Shown: positions 40,950-52,879 of the stretch, one piece after another
Numbering within the stretch: the first letter of the stretch is position 1
How the letters are laid out: each line of letters starts with the position of its first letter
From: Halichondria panicea
Lineage: Eukaryota > Porifera > Demospongiae > Suberitida > Halichondriidae
DNA length: 64,000 nt
Reading direction: 5' to 3'
NCBI RefSeq assembly: GCF_963675165.1
Contig: NC_087378.1
Location: forward strand, 2,101,525 to 2,165,524
The notes under the pieces: model-generated
What the model saw: only the letters and a program-made list of their open reading frames with translations
Database searches by the model: none
Told to the model about the DNA's origin: nothing
Position numbers and translations under genes: made by a program

Positions 40950-43477
40950 CTACACGAGTGTTCCTAATTCATTGCTGTCAAGTGATGCAGTATCTGTTGG
41001 CGAGGGACTGGAAACAGCGGTAGTTGTCATCACTACCTGTAAAGAAACATGAAATAATACTTGACCGTCTCTTGATATGCATCTTAGCTATCCTGTAACA
41101 GTACTCTTAGCATGGCACGCATGGCAAGCTATGTCTTACTGAGTACTTTCTTCTCTTGGCATAGCAAAATTAATACACTATTTTAACAGCACTTTAGTAA
41201 GGGGGGAGGGGAGTACCATATAGCGTGTATATTTCGAGTGTATATGTTCACTTATACCCACAAATTTAATATCGCATGTATGCATGCTGCGAAAGGCTAC
41301 TATTCGACGAAAATTAAATCTACGAAAGCCTTTCTAACGGTTATTCCACGAAAGTTTATACCCTCAAAGTATATCCGCTATACAGTATGTACTACGATCA
41401 GATTTACGAAGAATTTGTTGCTATACGTACATGAAGCCCTAACAAAGGCATTTATTTGATTAAACGCTCATCTCGTTTAAACTCCCATGGTAAAAGCTCT
41501 GTCTTTGTCAATAAAGGCCCATGTATGGGACGTGGCACTATGGGTGGAGCTGAAGTAGCACGTGGAACCAGTTGCAAGCATGGCAGCATACAATAATAAT
41601 TATATACTATTTATGATGGCAAAGAGAGAGATACCAACATAGAGGAAGAAACACCACTCTTATGACGATTTAACTGAGAGCTGTGGCAGCAGCCGCATAA
41701 TAACTGCTGCAACAATAAACGCCCGGTTTGAATAAGTGGCCATCTCGTTTAAACGCCCCCTCTACATATGTTGCTAGGAGATATAAACGCCTGGACGTTT
41801 AATCAAAAATATGGTACATACATGTACATGCATTGTTAGCCAATATAACCCACACCCACCGTTTGTTGAGAGGAGTCCAGTGGTTTGACGGAGCTAATGA
41901 GAGCTCGAAAGGCCTCCACCCAGTCCTCCAGCTGCCCGGGGTTGTCAAACTGGACCAGGAATGTGCGTGTTGGGGTCACCACCTCCATCATCTCCTTACC
42001 GGTACTGGGGGAGGGGTAGAACAATTACAGTCTCAGCAGTCTGGTGGGAATCTATGGACTTGATTTCCTTTCTAAGCTTACAGATGGATATAAGGAAAAG
42101 CTTTGCACAAACAGCTGACAGATAATGGAGAAGCAAATGGTACACAGATAAAGGGAATATAATAATGCACAGCACAAAACACCATACACATTCACACAGT
42201 CCCACTACACACACACACCCACACACCCACACAACTCACTCAACAATTGCAGATCTAACGGAGGTGACCTCACCCACGGACAGTGCTCTGATAGGCTCTA
42301 CCTCATCTATGCTCTTGTAATAGGCCAATGCTAACTCTGTCAGCACAAAAAACCGCTTCTTCCAATTCTTCCTCTGTGGGGAGGGAGGTCATGAATGGCA
42401 GACTTATACACAGTGTATGTACTGAAGCACTGATTATCAGTCATGTTTACATACATTGTCCATAACTGTGCACTACCTAGACTAATCCTATGAACAGGCA
42501 CACAGAACTACTTGTAGTTAGTCGTACCACATGTCCTAGTTTGATCCCGTGTCCCGCTTTGATTATTCGGGGAAATCCCCTCGTCTGTTTTTCACCAATG
42601 GAGGCTCCAGGCACAGACTCCATCCCCTTCAGCTCACCACCGGTGGCAGCACCGTCCTTCGCCCCAGCCTCACTCTGCACATGACATTAGTACAGAGCAT
42701 TAATGTGCAATGAAGCATGCAACACCTACAACGATAAAACGGTTGCGATGAGGGTAAGGTAGTAGCACTTACCATGGGTATCTTGTGGACCACACCCCCT
42801 ACGACTTTGGTCCGATAACTGACATCCTCTCCCTGTTTCTGCTGGATGAGGGAGGCCACCTGCCTGGCCGAACCTTGTCTCATCTGGAGGGTACAATGGT
42901 GGTATAGCATTATAATATTGAAAGTAAAGATATAATAATTATGATGTTCATACCGATGCCTTCCTGATAGACTCTGCCCACTGATCTCGCTCCTCCAGTG
43001 AGTCAACAGAGAGAAAGTGGCTGCCACTCGTCGTCACAATCTCTGCAGCATGCCAGCAATATAGTACTATTCAAGATATTCATTGAAGTGTTATCTTTCC
43101 ATATCCTTCACACTCTCCCTTTCTTCTCCACTACCCCCACTCTTTCTTAGCCCTAGATCCTCAATGCTACTAAAGTAAACACACCACAGGCCGCTAGGAA
43201 TAGCCCGAACGAGTATAAAGCTGTCTAGAGGTTGCTTACCTAGTGAATTCAGTGCCTTGGGTCTGGTCAGACTGGCACGCACTTTGGTTATATATTGACA
43301 GTTGATCTCAGCATCACACTCGACCAGGACAGAGTTTTGCTCCGCCTCCTCAGGGTACACCCGCAGTTTGTGTATGCTAAAGTCAAGAACCAGGTAGCAA
43401 CGTACATAGTAGCCAGTGCTGGGGGTCTCCCGCGCCACATACCCCACCACTCGGTCGTCTCCGTCCAATGAGGGCAT
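40950..43477 (-). CDS. Tandem PH domain adaptor (TAPP/PLEKHA1-2-like)
   Basis: A 316-residue protein in seven coding exons: 43240-43477, 42954-43042, 42773-42883, 42528-42674, 42240-42373, 41860-42004, 40950-41036. The layout is that of TAPP1/2. The N-terminal PH domain (about 5-115) begins MPSLDGDDRVVGYV; the linker has the family motif VSYRTKVVGGVV. The second PH domain (about 175-275) has KAGHGIKLGHVRKNWKKRFF and VVTPTRTFLVQFDNPGQLED. In TAPPs the C-terminal PH domain binds PI(3,4)P2 through a Lys-x-Gly-x(n)-Lys-x-Arg-x-Phe loop. KAGHGIKLGHVRKNWKKRFF supplies comparable residues; binding is inferred. The protein ends GTLV, which fits a class I PDZ-ligand (T-L-V), as TAPP1 ends SDV. AG|GGATG at the start indicates a 5' UTR intron; a donor-ended upstream exon is visible near 45327. 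Confidence 0.88.
41214..41387. mobile_element. MITE with TACCATATAGCG ends in TAPP intron
   Basis: A 174-bp element. The left end reads TACCATATAGCGTGTATATT; the right end on the opposite strand reads TACTGTATAGCGGATATACT. ATTCCACGAAA and ATTCGACGAAA motifs lie inside. It is a diverged third member of the TACCGTATAG family and is non-coding. Confidence 0.65.
41455..41807. mobile_element. Candidate MITE with TTTGATTAAACG ends
   Basis: About 350 bp bounded by TTTGATTAAACGCTCATCTCG and, on the opposite strand, TTTGATTAAACGTCCAGGCG. CATCTCGTTTAAAC occurs once near each side in the same orientation. No reading frame is seen. It adjoins another MITE, so the intron between the last two TAPP coding exons is a transposon cluster. 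Confidence 0.5.
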
Positions 43478-43486
43478 CCCTATGAG

Positions 43487-45480
43487 GGGTGGGGTTAGGG
43501 GGGTGGGTGATGGTATGTGTGCAATGAGTATATGAACTAGAACCTTTGTATACAGTCGTTTTAAGACTACTAGATCATGTTACCATAATTTGTTATGCCT
43601 ATGCATGGGGCCAAAATTATTTATACATGTACGTACATGTAGTACACGTATGATCATACTGCCACTGTTACAGGTCTTTGATGAGCATGCCTCACTAAGT
43701 AAACAACAAGGGACCCAAACAAGGCCATCTAACTGCGTTGCATTGCCATGGTAAAATGGCAATGGAACACACTAGGTTGTAATTACCATCTTAAATGATG
43801 TTCACGTATAAGCATAGCCACGGTAACAGAACAGGCAATTATGCAGTAGAGATACAAGCAGTTTAGACAATGTCCATTCAGGAAATGCACATTTTCTTAA
43901 AGGATTACCAAACAAAGAGACTGATTCAGCATGGCAAAGGTCTAGGCACGCACACACACACACACGCGCACACATGTGTGTGCAGGCTGTTATCACTGTG
44001 TTATGATGACAATACAGCTCTCTTTTCTTAAGATGGTACACTGTGTAAAAACTGAAGTTTCAAAGTTTACATTAACAATGACCAGATGTCAATGCAATAA
44101 TGACTCCATATGGAAATAGGGACAGTAAACTTAACCTTGATATACTTATACTTGATAAGTGGAGGTGAAGCTGACTGAATGTGATAGCTACTTGATAACA
44201 GCCCTCCCCCACAACAGTATTGGATCATCGGCACAAAATACCAAATGTTGTTTCTAGTACATCTTTCAGTTTAGTATGTTACTAGAGCATGAATAGTGTG
44301 GTGGTCAGATGGTGGTCAGAGTGTGTCTCACTTAACAGCCAGCAGAGACTATTGATGGTTTGGCAAATCAAGAGCTATAAGCACACTAGGTACTTGAGCT
44401 CATAATTATGAAACTGCAACAATTCTTTAATAGGAGAATTTACACATGTGACAAACTAAGCAATGCATCAACGAACTATTGAATCACTAGATCTCAGGAA
44501 CCAATAATTATACACAGTATGAATCACTGCATTAGAGGTAAGCAAACCACTAACAATACAAAACTCAGTAGGAAGTGAATTCCAAATTAGGGCCAAACAA
44601 GAAAAGGAGCACTTGGGGGTAGGCAACACTTGGGGGTAGGCAATACGTACCCACAGTCTGTGGGGAACTAAACTAACCTCTGCTACAATTAATTTAAGCA
44701 CACACGTACGTGTGAATAAAGTGTCTTGTTTGGAGAACCTACTGTGCTAGAAGATTCACACAGGGAAGTGCTAATCACACAAACAGACAACATACACACA
44801 CACAACAACACTACCAAATTTATCCAAAGATGTAGCCAAATAATTAACACTGGAATCTCTCTAATGAAGTTCTGGTAATAGTATGGTCTAATGTAACCTC
44901 CCAGAGGGAATTCACTCCACTGACCACTAAGATATAGCATTACATTAGGTGTTTACAATGCTATAGACTACACAAAGCTCACTTGGGAGCATACAAACAG
45001 AACTGAGCAAAACTCAAACAAGGCAGGAAGCGCGTACGATGCATATGGCACTGACACACAAACAATCTGACTGTTGGACATGACATGACAGTACAGTACA
45101 GAGGAGCTAGGCTATACAGTACAGCTAAGTGCTGGTTATTATTCGACACAGTTGATTACTTTACAATAAACAATTTCCTACTACACTGAGATACACCAGG
45201 TACTGTGTGTGCTGCATAGGGTAGCTACAAGAGAAGGCTGCAACATAGCACCTTGATAAAGAAAATGTGTGTACTTGTACAAGACAAGACCAGGCTTGCA
45301 AACAGCCCTATGGATATTATACTCACCTTATAGAGATCAGGTAGTGTAGACTCTAAAATAACTGCAAACAACTCGTATAGTTCAATGGTAGAATCCTTGT
45401 GTTCTTTTGTGGTGCAGCTTTTGAACCTCAGGGAAACCTTTGCTGAGCTTGCAGCAATTAGGGCCTATTTGAAAGACCAC
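43487..45480 (-). other. Long 5' UTR intron and leader exon of the TAPP-like gene
   Basis: The TAPP start codon is preceded by a CTCATAG acceptor. The first plausible matching donor upstream is CTCTATAAG|GTGAGT at 45321-45329. About 150 bp beyond that is the probable non-coding first exon, facing the EXOC8 stop. The 1.8-kb interval between holds no convincing gene. It has only small repeats, for example the direct repeat CACTTGGGGGTAGGCAA twice near 44610-44645. Without transcript data the leader exon is a suggestion. Confidence 0.35.
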
Positions 45481-45589
45481 GCCCTTTTAGAAGTGTGTTG
45501 CAATCGAGATCTCGCGGCTAAAATTCGATTAAAATTGTATTAATACTAGTGCAGTGATAAAAAAAAAACGATGATGTTCATGCATTATA

Positions 45590-48368
45590 CTAAACAATGT
45601 CATCATCATCCATATCGGTCATGTCCCCTTCCTCAGAGTCTTCCCCCTCAGAGACATAGGGCTGGGCCGGTCGAGGGCTCTCCTCTGGGGCCTCAGTGGT
45701 GGGCGTTGTCCCGCGCGACGATTTCTCCCACATATTGTGAAGGCTGTGTGGGGATGGAGAGGGCGTATTAATTATAGTACATCATAATACTAGGATAGAC
45801 GAGTCATACAACATTAATGACTACCAACATGTGTCTATAGCCTGAATACCACTTACATGTACCAGGAGTATATCTTAATGTACCTCTGCATGTACGTATA
45901 TACAATACAATGTAGTATTGAGGGTGATTTGACTACAATATTTAATACAGAGGTATTCCACTCACTTAGAGTGTAGGTTGACTAGATCATGAATCTCCAC
46001 CCCCGTTTCCTTGGTGATCCTGTCTGACATGGCTGGGAGGACAGTCTCGGTCACAAACATGGCGTCCTTCTGTATGGACTCTGTCATTGGCACATTCTCG
46101 TCTCGTGACAGTGCATCCGTAAATAGTTCCATCATGTTTCGGAAAATGTCACAGAAACATTCGATAAAGACCTCAAAAGCCTTTGGTGTGTACAGTTTGA
46201 AGAAGTCGTTTGTGAATGAGAGGATAAGTTTGCAGAAGTCAATGGTTGTTTGGCTAAGGTCCACCAGGGAGCCCTCGTGGATAAGGTTCTTGAAGTCTGT
46301 TATTCCAATGCTTTCCATCTGGAGCTGAATAGCTGTGGTAGAGGAGAGAGAATTAGTACTATAGTTACTTGTTGTACCAGTTATTTGTATGGCACAATGA
46401 AAAACGAAGCAATTGAAACTAATGGAATATCGACTTGAAAAACTATCAGTTTTGAGTGATCTGCAAATGTTTAAAGTAAACACTAATTAATTGTAGGTCA
46501 CCCACCAACTAATTGAACTTTGTCTTCACTGAGGTCCAGAGGATTCCAACTCTCTGCAGTGCCTGAGGTGGCACACTGATCCTGGATGTGGTCTCGACTG
46601 TCAGCCAGTGTCTGTGTGTGTGTGTGGGGCGGGGGCGGGGGGAGGGATGTGAAACGACAAACAATAATGTTTACAGTACATGCATACGCAAAATACGCAA
46701 ATAAATTAATAAGCAACTAACATAATGTTGTTTTAGCTATAGTGAACAATAAAACCTTACCTCTAGGATGCATACCCAAGCATACACACACCACAAGAGT
46801 AACATACAAAATACCTGAGAGAGTTGTGGGTAGAACAGTGACATCAGAGCAAAGCTCAGGTCCAGGCCAATCTCCTGGAGGCTGTCACAGGCTTTGATGA
46901 TGGCCGACATACACTCGGCAACAGTAGACAGCGAACACTCTGGCTTGAAGATCTCCGGTGAGGCCCGCTTGTGGAAATCTCGAATTTGACTGTTGCACCA
47001 CACGATAAACGAAGAGTAGGTCCCATCATTATTGCCAAATGCTCTCTCAAATTCCAATGCTGCGTTGTGTAGACCAGTGAAGAACGTGTGGGCATAGTTA
47101 GCCACATAGAGAGTAACTGTTCCTTCTGTCTTGACATCTTTGAGATCTCGTTGAATGATTTGTCGGTAATTTTCGAGGAAGAGGGAGCAAGCTTTGTCGG
47201 AGCGACCCAATCTCAGTAGTAGACTGACGGCACGTCGAGCAGCTCTAGGCCCCCCACGAAGGGACCCACTGGGGGAGGTCTCCAGCTCTTTAATGAGAAT
47301 ACCTACTAGTTTGGTGATACGATGATTCAATTTAACTCTCACATCACGATTGGCAAACGAATCAGAGGAATCTTTGAGAAGCCCTTTGGTACGCTCGATC
47401 AAGGATACAGCTTTTTCAAACTCTCTTTGAGCGATAAACACGTCCAGACTTCCGGGGACATCTTTGAGCCAGTCTGCGGATTTTGATATCAGGTCTTCTT
47501 GTGAGCCTTCCGAGTCAGGTGACTTGAGAGATTGTCGGGTGATTGAACTCATAGATAAATCAAATTGTTGACGATTAGCTTGACGTACAGCTTCCATTCT
47601 TCCATCAACGTATTTCTTGTGCTTTTGTTTAGTACTCTCCAGTAGTTGAAGCCATCCTTGTTTGCTCTCTTCATGTTCAGCCTGATACATGTGACTGTCG
47701 GGGAACATCAAAATCTTAAATGCAAATCGAATCGTGTCGGAATCTTTGACGTCCACAATTGCCATGTTGTCGAGCTCGTACAGGGATTGGAATTTGTATT
47801 GAACTGCACCACGTCGTTGGTGAAGCTTCACCCCAATCATGAGGCTGTCGTTTAGGAGAAAGGCTCGAACCAGGTTAACAGGCTCAAACGTCTCTTGATC
47901 AAGCTCTTTCAGATCCCCCGAACGGATAAGATAGCGTCCTGGTACCTCGGTAACAATTGAACCACCCTCCACTTTCTCGAGGAGTGTGGATATACTCAGC
48001 TTCTCGTGTTTAGCTCCTTCTCCGGTCGTCTGTACCCCAGTCTTGTCGTCCAACAGAGACAGGGTCATAAGGGATTGGGTGAGTGATTCGTGCTCGTGAA
48101 GATAGTGACTCAACTGGTACATTTCAGATTCTAGTGATGAGATCTCTTTGGAGGTGTCTATGAACAGTTCATAGTTCTTGTAGACATTGTGTTTGAGCTT
48201 CTGGGCTGTTTGATCGGCCACAGTAGTGATTCTTCGTCGGTGTTGCTTCAATTCTGGGATGCTGTCATAGCTACAAGCCACTTCTTTGACGTAGGAGGTA
48301 ATGTCGAACTTCTCAGAGGCTAGCTGGGACTCTAGGTCCACGCTACGCTTGAACTCAAAGTCACTCAT
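45590..48368 (-). CDS. EXOC8: Exocyst complex component 8 (Exo84)
   Basis: A 726-residue protein in four exons (46815-48368, 46506-46611, 45966-46332, 45590-45743); the human protein has 725. It is a subunit of the exocyst tethering complex and, in animals, a Ral effector. Landmarks: Vps51/Exo84 N-terminal coil (YVKEVACSY, QKLKHNVYKNYELFIDTSKE, LESEMYQLSHYL); PH domain about 125-255 (TLLEKVEGG, PGRYLIRSGDL, FLLNDSLMIG, KILMFPDSHMYQAEHEE); then the helical C-terminal domain (LDVFIAQREFEKAVSLIE, SLRGGPRAARRAVSLLLRLG, IGLDLSFALMSLFYPQLSQ). The tail is acidic (DMTDMDDDDIV). The first exon carries 518 codons, an unusually long exon for this region. EXOC2 of the same complex lies about 40 kb away. 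Confidence 0.96.
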
Positions 48369-48476
48369 GGCGCCAGGTACGGGTCCGGGTCGGGTCTGGG
48401 GTAGAGCTAGTTAGCTAGCTACAGTATAGTAGACTAGTTGTATGCTATAATAATTACATAATATAAATTTGGTTGA

Positions 48477-48522
48477 CGTTGGGCGCGGCCTGACCTTCAA
48501 GAATACAGGCCACGCCCAACTA
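48477..48522. repeat. Short inverted repeat upstream of EXOC8
   Basis: GTTGGGCGCGGCCTG, then a 16-nt spacer, then CAGGCCACGCCCAAC, which pairs with one mismatch (15-bp stem). It lies about 110-155 bp upstream of the EXOC8 start codon. It could be a hairpin, a paired factor-binding site or a minimal transposon scar. Confidence 0.6.
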
Positions 48523-48640
48523 ACTTATAGCTACTTTTTTTTTTTTTTTTAGGTTAAAGCAACTAGCTATCAATGCATGTATATATACATGTAAATAAGA
48601 AACATAATTATTGTTATTGAGAGTTGCTGCTAGTTCAGCT

Positions 48641-49640
48641 TCAGTTCAGTGGCACTCGGCCCTCTTGGCATGCCAGGTCCATTGTGTCGATGGACGCTAT
48701 TGGATGGTGAATGCTTGATCTTGCACCTCTTAGGCACATTGTAGCTGAGCGTAGTAGAGAATAACTCAGTTTACATCTGATCCAATGGATGATCTTACTG
48801 TACGTCTTGTTCTGTTTCTGCGCTGTCATTGAGGCTATTCTTTTGTAGACTACATTTGCAATTGGGCCCATTCCTCCTGATGTTGAGAAGACTAGGGGGG
48901 AGAAGGATCCATGCTCCACTTCTCTTATGCGTTCATCGTATGCTCTTTTCTTCTCCAGTTCGTTCTTCTTGTAGCATTGACTGAGGGAGGTATGTTGATG
49001 ACTCAGCGCGAAAGGGCTGAACACCCTTATGTCAAAAAATGCGCGGTTCCGATCTCTTCCCCAGAAATTATCTGCTGCAATATCTAGGCGAGCTCCTTCC
49101 TCTCTGTTTGCCGTTCTAAGTCTGAGTTGTTCTCCTGAGAGAGGTTGGAGTGGTGGTTCAGTTGCAACGTTGTGGCAAACCTCAGTGAGGAAACCCGCTG
49201 TGATGTCCCTCAGTTCGTTGTGGCGGATTGAAGGGAATCCTCCACGACTGCATATTAGTGAGTGCTCGACTGTGAATTGGTGACCACAGATGCAGTGTGA
49301 TGGTAGATTTGAAGGTCACCAACCATAACGTAGACAGAGGGCATCTCGAAATGCACCTTTGTGGAGGGCAAACCCATGTTCATCAATGGGTAGGGTGGCG
49401 AGCCAACTTGATGCTCCCTTCTCCGTTGAAACTTGCATTGCCCTCTTCATGTTGTTTGATAGCTTGCTTTCCAGCTCTGCCGCTGCTTGTGAGTCTGATT
49501 GTTTGCGTATTTTTACTGCTTTTTTCTTGACATTGAGTTGTTCTGCTTTGGCCTCCTGATGGTATGTGTGAGATTGGACCAGGATTAGAGAGACGAGAGG
49601 AGCTGTGATGCTTTGTGACGACTTGTGGTGATAGGAGTTA
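48641..49640 (-). mobile_element. Retroelement C-terminal coding fragment (probable non-LTR, REL-endonuclease-like)
   Basis: On the minus strand, a reading frame recognisable from many invertebrate retroelement-derived proteins is present: KGASSWLATLPIDEHGFALH, then AFRDALCLRYGW, a zinc-knuckle-like CICGHQFTVEHSLIC, GGFPSIRHNELRDITAG, ARLDIAADNFW, FFDIRVFSPFA, IREVEHGSFSPLVFSTSGG and SYSLLRSATMCLRGARSS. The knuckle followed by an Asp/Asp-containing segment resembles the C-terminal endonuclease part of R2/NeSL-type LINEs, but I cannot confirm the class. No reverse transcriptase core is present upstream, so this is a 5'-truncated remnant. Confidence 0.6.
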
Positions 49641-49784
49641 TTTCTAGTGGGGTTGCGTGGCCCGTTATTTTTTTAGGGGGGTTGCAAACAAAAAAAAATT
49701 TTTTTTACAAGGAAAATAATGAAAATGGCAAATGAGTTTTAATAAACACAAAAGTCTCTCAGCATGGCCTACGTACTCGGAGGC

Positions 49785-49910
49785 TAGGCTACAACGTCTA
49801 CAAGGGGTATGGATCTTGCTGCCTTCCCCTTGGACGAGCGTGCACCGCATATACACTGTAATGCAGATCTTAGCAGGCTGAATGGTGGGTAAGGCACCAC
49901 ACCCATCTTA
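49785..49910 (-). mobile_element. Second, shorter tail of the same retroelement type
   Basis: The minus strand reads FSLLRSALQCICGARSS, corresponding to SYSLLRSATMCLRGARSS in the neighbour at 48641-49640. Only this terminal piece is present. A second insertion or a local duplication are both possible. A long A/T-rich run (49672-49715) separates the two. Confidence 0.55.
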
Positions 49911-50663
49911 GGTTTTTTCAAAATGACTATGTACAAACCTTCAAATTGCACTCTCTTTGGTTGATTCATTGCGAAACTGACTTGCAATTTGCAAGCTTGC
50001 ATTTGACTCGAAACCCGATAATTATACGGTATACATCTAATTTACTCTTGATGGTGGGTGACATATAAATTAAATATACACAACACAATGCATCTGCTAT
50101 ACTGTCACACCCATTGTGTCTATCACTATATTACGTTTATGCTCTGAACAACCCTAACAGTAACCCTAAACCCCTAACAGCACATGACATACTACTGACA
50201 TGGCTATAAAACAATGCGATATGTGAGACAGAGTGGTACTAGCGGTCATAGTACATACATTATGCTGTACACAATGTGCTTTCAACTTACCACCATAATA
50301 ATTGCACATGACACATGTTTGTGTATACTGCATGCTTATACTATAAGCTACACAGAATAATGATATATATAACTTGTGGCACTGCATGCGTGGAGGCTGA
50401 GCTGGAGCATAAAGGTTCCGAGAGAAGAGGTGCATGTGATTATCAAACTTGAATATGACATGCACACAGCAAACTAGATAATTGAAGGAGCTTCAGAAGT
50501 TGTGGACAGTGACTCATAATTAACTATACAGAGCAAAGCAACGATATAACCAATCTGTTATCAATAAACCTATTATTAGTATCACACACATAATATTATG
50601 CTTTTCAACACACTGCACTGCATGTATACTAGAACACAAACTATTAATTCAGTTTGATTAGAC

Positions 50664-51757
50664 TTACATGAATACACATTCATGCCATCGCTTCCGAACA
50701 TGTTGAGGATTCGGCCGGTGCTCTTGTGGGTTCGGAGCTGGTGGGTTTTCTGGTAGTCCCTGCACTGGTTGTTGTGCTAATTTCTGTCCAATGTAATTCT
50801 CTAATGTTATCTCTTGTTGTTCTTGCGGCTGTTGCCTGAATTCAAAATAGTCGTCCTCAGTGACCATTCTTCCAATGTTTGGTAGAGAATGGTCAACTTT
50901 CTCACTCTCATAGGTTTCAAGCATTTCTTCAAGGCTGTCAAATTCTCTGTCGGTTATTTGGTAGATTTTCCTGTCATCGTGTTTGAAGGTTATCACAAAG
51001 TTTCTCATCTCATGCTTTATTTCGTTCCCTCTTAGTACTGGTTGGTATACGGATAGTAGATATTGCTTGTGATTGACACTGTAGCGAGTAAGATAGCTTC
51101 GAGTTTGGAATGCTTTCAGCCTAAATTCAGCTTCTTTTCCAGAGATTTCGTAATGGTAACTGTCGTGAGGATCCATAATTTGACTAGTTTCTGGGAGCGG
51201 ATCTATTGCAGCAGTAAACTGCATGATATAATTTTTATAGTCACATATTCATGGTGCAAACAAGCTAGAGAGGTCTTCTTACCATTTCTGTTCCCAGACC
51301 CGAAACATTTTCTGCACCTACATTTTGTTGTTCTGAAGTGAAACTTTCAATTGTTGGTGGTTGGGTTTCTGCACAATTGACACCACTTAATTTCAAAGCA
51401 GGAAATATGAATCACAAAAAAATTATACCTTCATTATTCAGTGATAGAGTATAAAACACTCGTCTGGATTGTCTTGAGCCAGTCGTTGAGTACCGTGAAG
51501 CTGCTATAGAATAAATAATGGTGCATGTATTGATGTGAAAAACGATTTTGCAACATACCTTGAGCCTCATGTGGGGGTGGGGGTCTAGGAACAAATCCAA
51601 CAGTATGATAGGGTTTTCTACGCGTGCGCGTATGACAGTCGTCACTATCTATTGCATGTAAAACATTCATTTTAAGCCAGTCACCGATTACAGGATCCTA
51701 GGAATTAGATACACTGTATAAAGTTACAGTACCTCACTCACCATCAGAATCAGCCAT
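50664..51757 (-). CDS. SH2-domain protein, family not identified
   Basis: A 273-residue model in five exons: 51742-51757, 51559-51648, 51429-51503, 51283-51368, 50664-51218. A short acidic/basic N terminus with a Pro-rich stretch (FVPRPPPPHEAQ) is followed by a single SH2 domain at about 110-200. It opens SYHYEISGKEAEFRLKAF, has the FLVRES-equivalent SYLTRYS (Arg about 134, the pTyr-binding position), YLLSVYQ, NFVITFKHDDRKIYQI and FDSLEEMLETY. A Gln/Pro-rich tail ends ...CVFM. SH2 domains bind phosphotyrosine, so this is a likely small adaptor. No kinase, SH3 or PTB domain is seen. The final ATG-TAA overlaps a good donor (AT|GTAAGT), so a further 3' exon cannot be excluded. A decayed relative of the SH2 segment lies at 52500-52590. 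Confidence 0.72.
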
Positions 51758-52499
51758 TGCATGCATGGATAGTCTACACTCACAGGCTCACAGCAAACCA
51801 ACTACATGTGTAGATATAGGTCTAGGCTTTGGGAATCCCCTGGGAAAAATCCAGGGAGAAGCTGACTAGCCTCGATCCCAGGCCGCACTGGGTGAAGCTA
51901 CTATGCAAAAATCAAGAGAGCTACCTGGACTACTCTTCCCCCTCCCCCCTCTGAGAAAAGGTCTGGCCCCCAGACTAGGCTAGCTACAAGCTGAAGTCTA
52001 TAAAATTCATCTGATAGACCTAAACCATCGCTATAATTTATAGCTCATTAATTAAACTTGCAGCGACTCATTATAATTATGATGATGCATTTTTATTATA
52101 CTAAATTGAATGCATAGCACAATGTCATAGTTAACTGCATTTATATCTTGTACTTACGATACCATGCACTTTCATGATTATTTTGGTAGAGAGTTTTTTG
52201 CTTGCACTGATGAATTGGGATTGATCATTTCTAGTGGTAGATGATATATATTAACGATGGCTAACTGTTTTTGCTGTCTCCTCATATATACATTTTTCAG
52301 TTACATACCTCCTAAGGCTGGGTCAAGCCTGTTTTGTAGTAGGCATGAAAATCGTATCACCTATTCGATACATCTTGCTCACACCGTTTCTGAAATTACA
52401 ATGATCTGAAAGTGTTTCATGACATCAACCATGCAATTGGACTTTGCTTGTAAAATGAGAGTAGTAAAACACTGATTCTGTTTACTATAATGAGTAAGG

Positions 52500-52590
52500 T
52501 AACCGTGCATGGATGCAACAAAGCTTCAGTCTCTTTTCAGCTTCTTTTTCACTGATCTCCTCATGGTGCTGACATGTTCATCCATTTTTT
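52500..52590 (-). pseudogene. Decayed SH2-exon copy
   Basis: On the minus strand a frame reads HHEEISEKEAEKRLKLC, clearly like YHYEISGKEAEFRLKAF of the adjacent SH2 gene. It then runs into non-homologous sequence and a stop. DNA similarity to 51105-51165 is also visible. The upstream 52600-52875 frame (104 codons) has no recognisable domain and may be part of the same dead paralogue. Confidence 0.5.
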
Positions 52591-52879
52591 TTCAGTTGCA
52601 GTATAGGCATGTATACCATTCTGACAATTTTGAAAATAGCCAACACACAAGAAGTATTTATACACCTTAGTTTTGTTGAGAAACTCAACTTCTGGTGATA
52701 ACGACAGAATTGGCAATATAGTATTGGCACTCGATCTTCCTCGATAATAATTGAGTCTGGTCTGATTTCCAATTCTATTCAAACTCGGGAAAATTGCACA
52801 TTGCTCCACAAGTTTGGGCCAGAAATTGTACTGCGAAATATCTTCGTTAAACCATCGAAGCTTACATAATTGCATGATT

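Noticed and set aside
42490-42684. Plus-strand frame opposite TAPP exon 4
   Set aside because: Shadow of the minus-strand PH linker exon, which shows the family sequence.
44597-44650. Direct repeat CACTTGGGGGTAGGCAA as a regulatory pair
   Set aside because: Two adjacent copies look like a recent slippage duplication in a long intron, with no further evidence.
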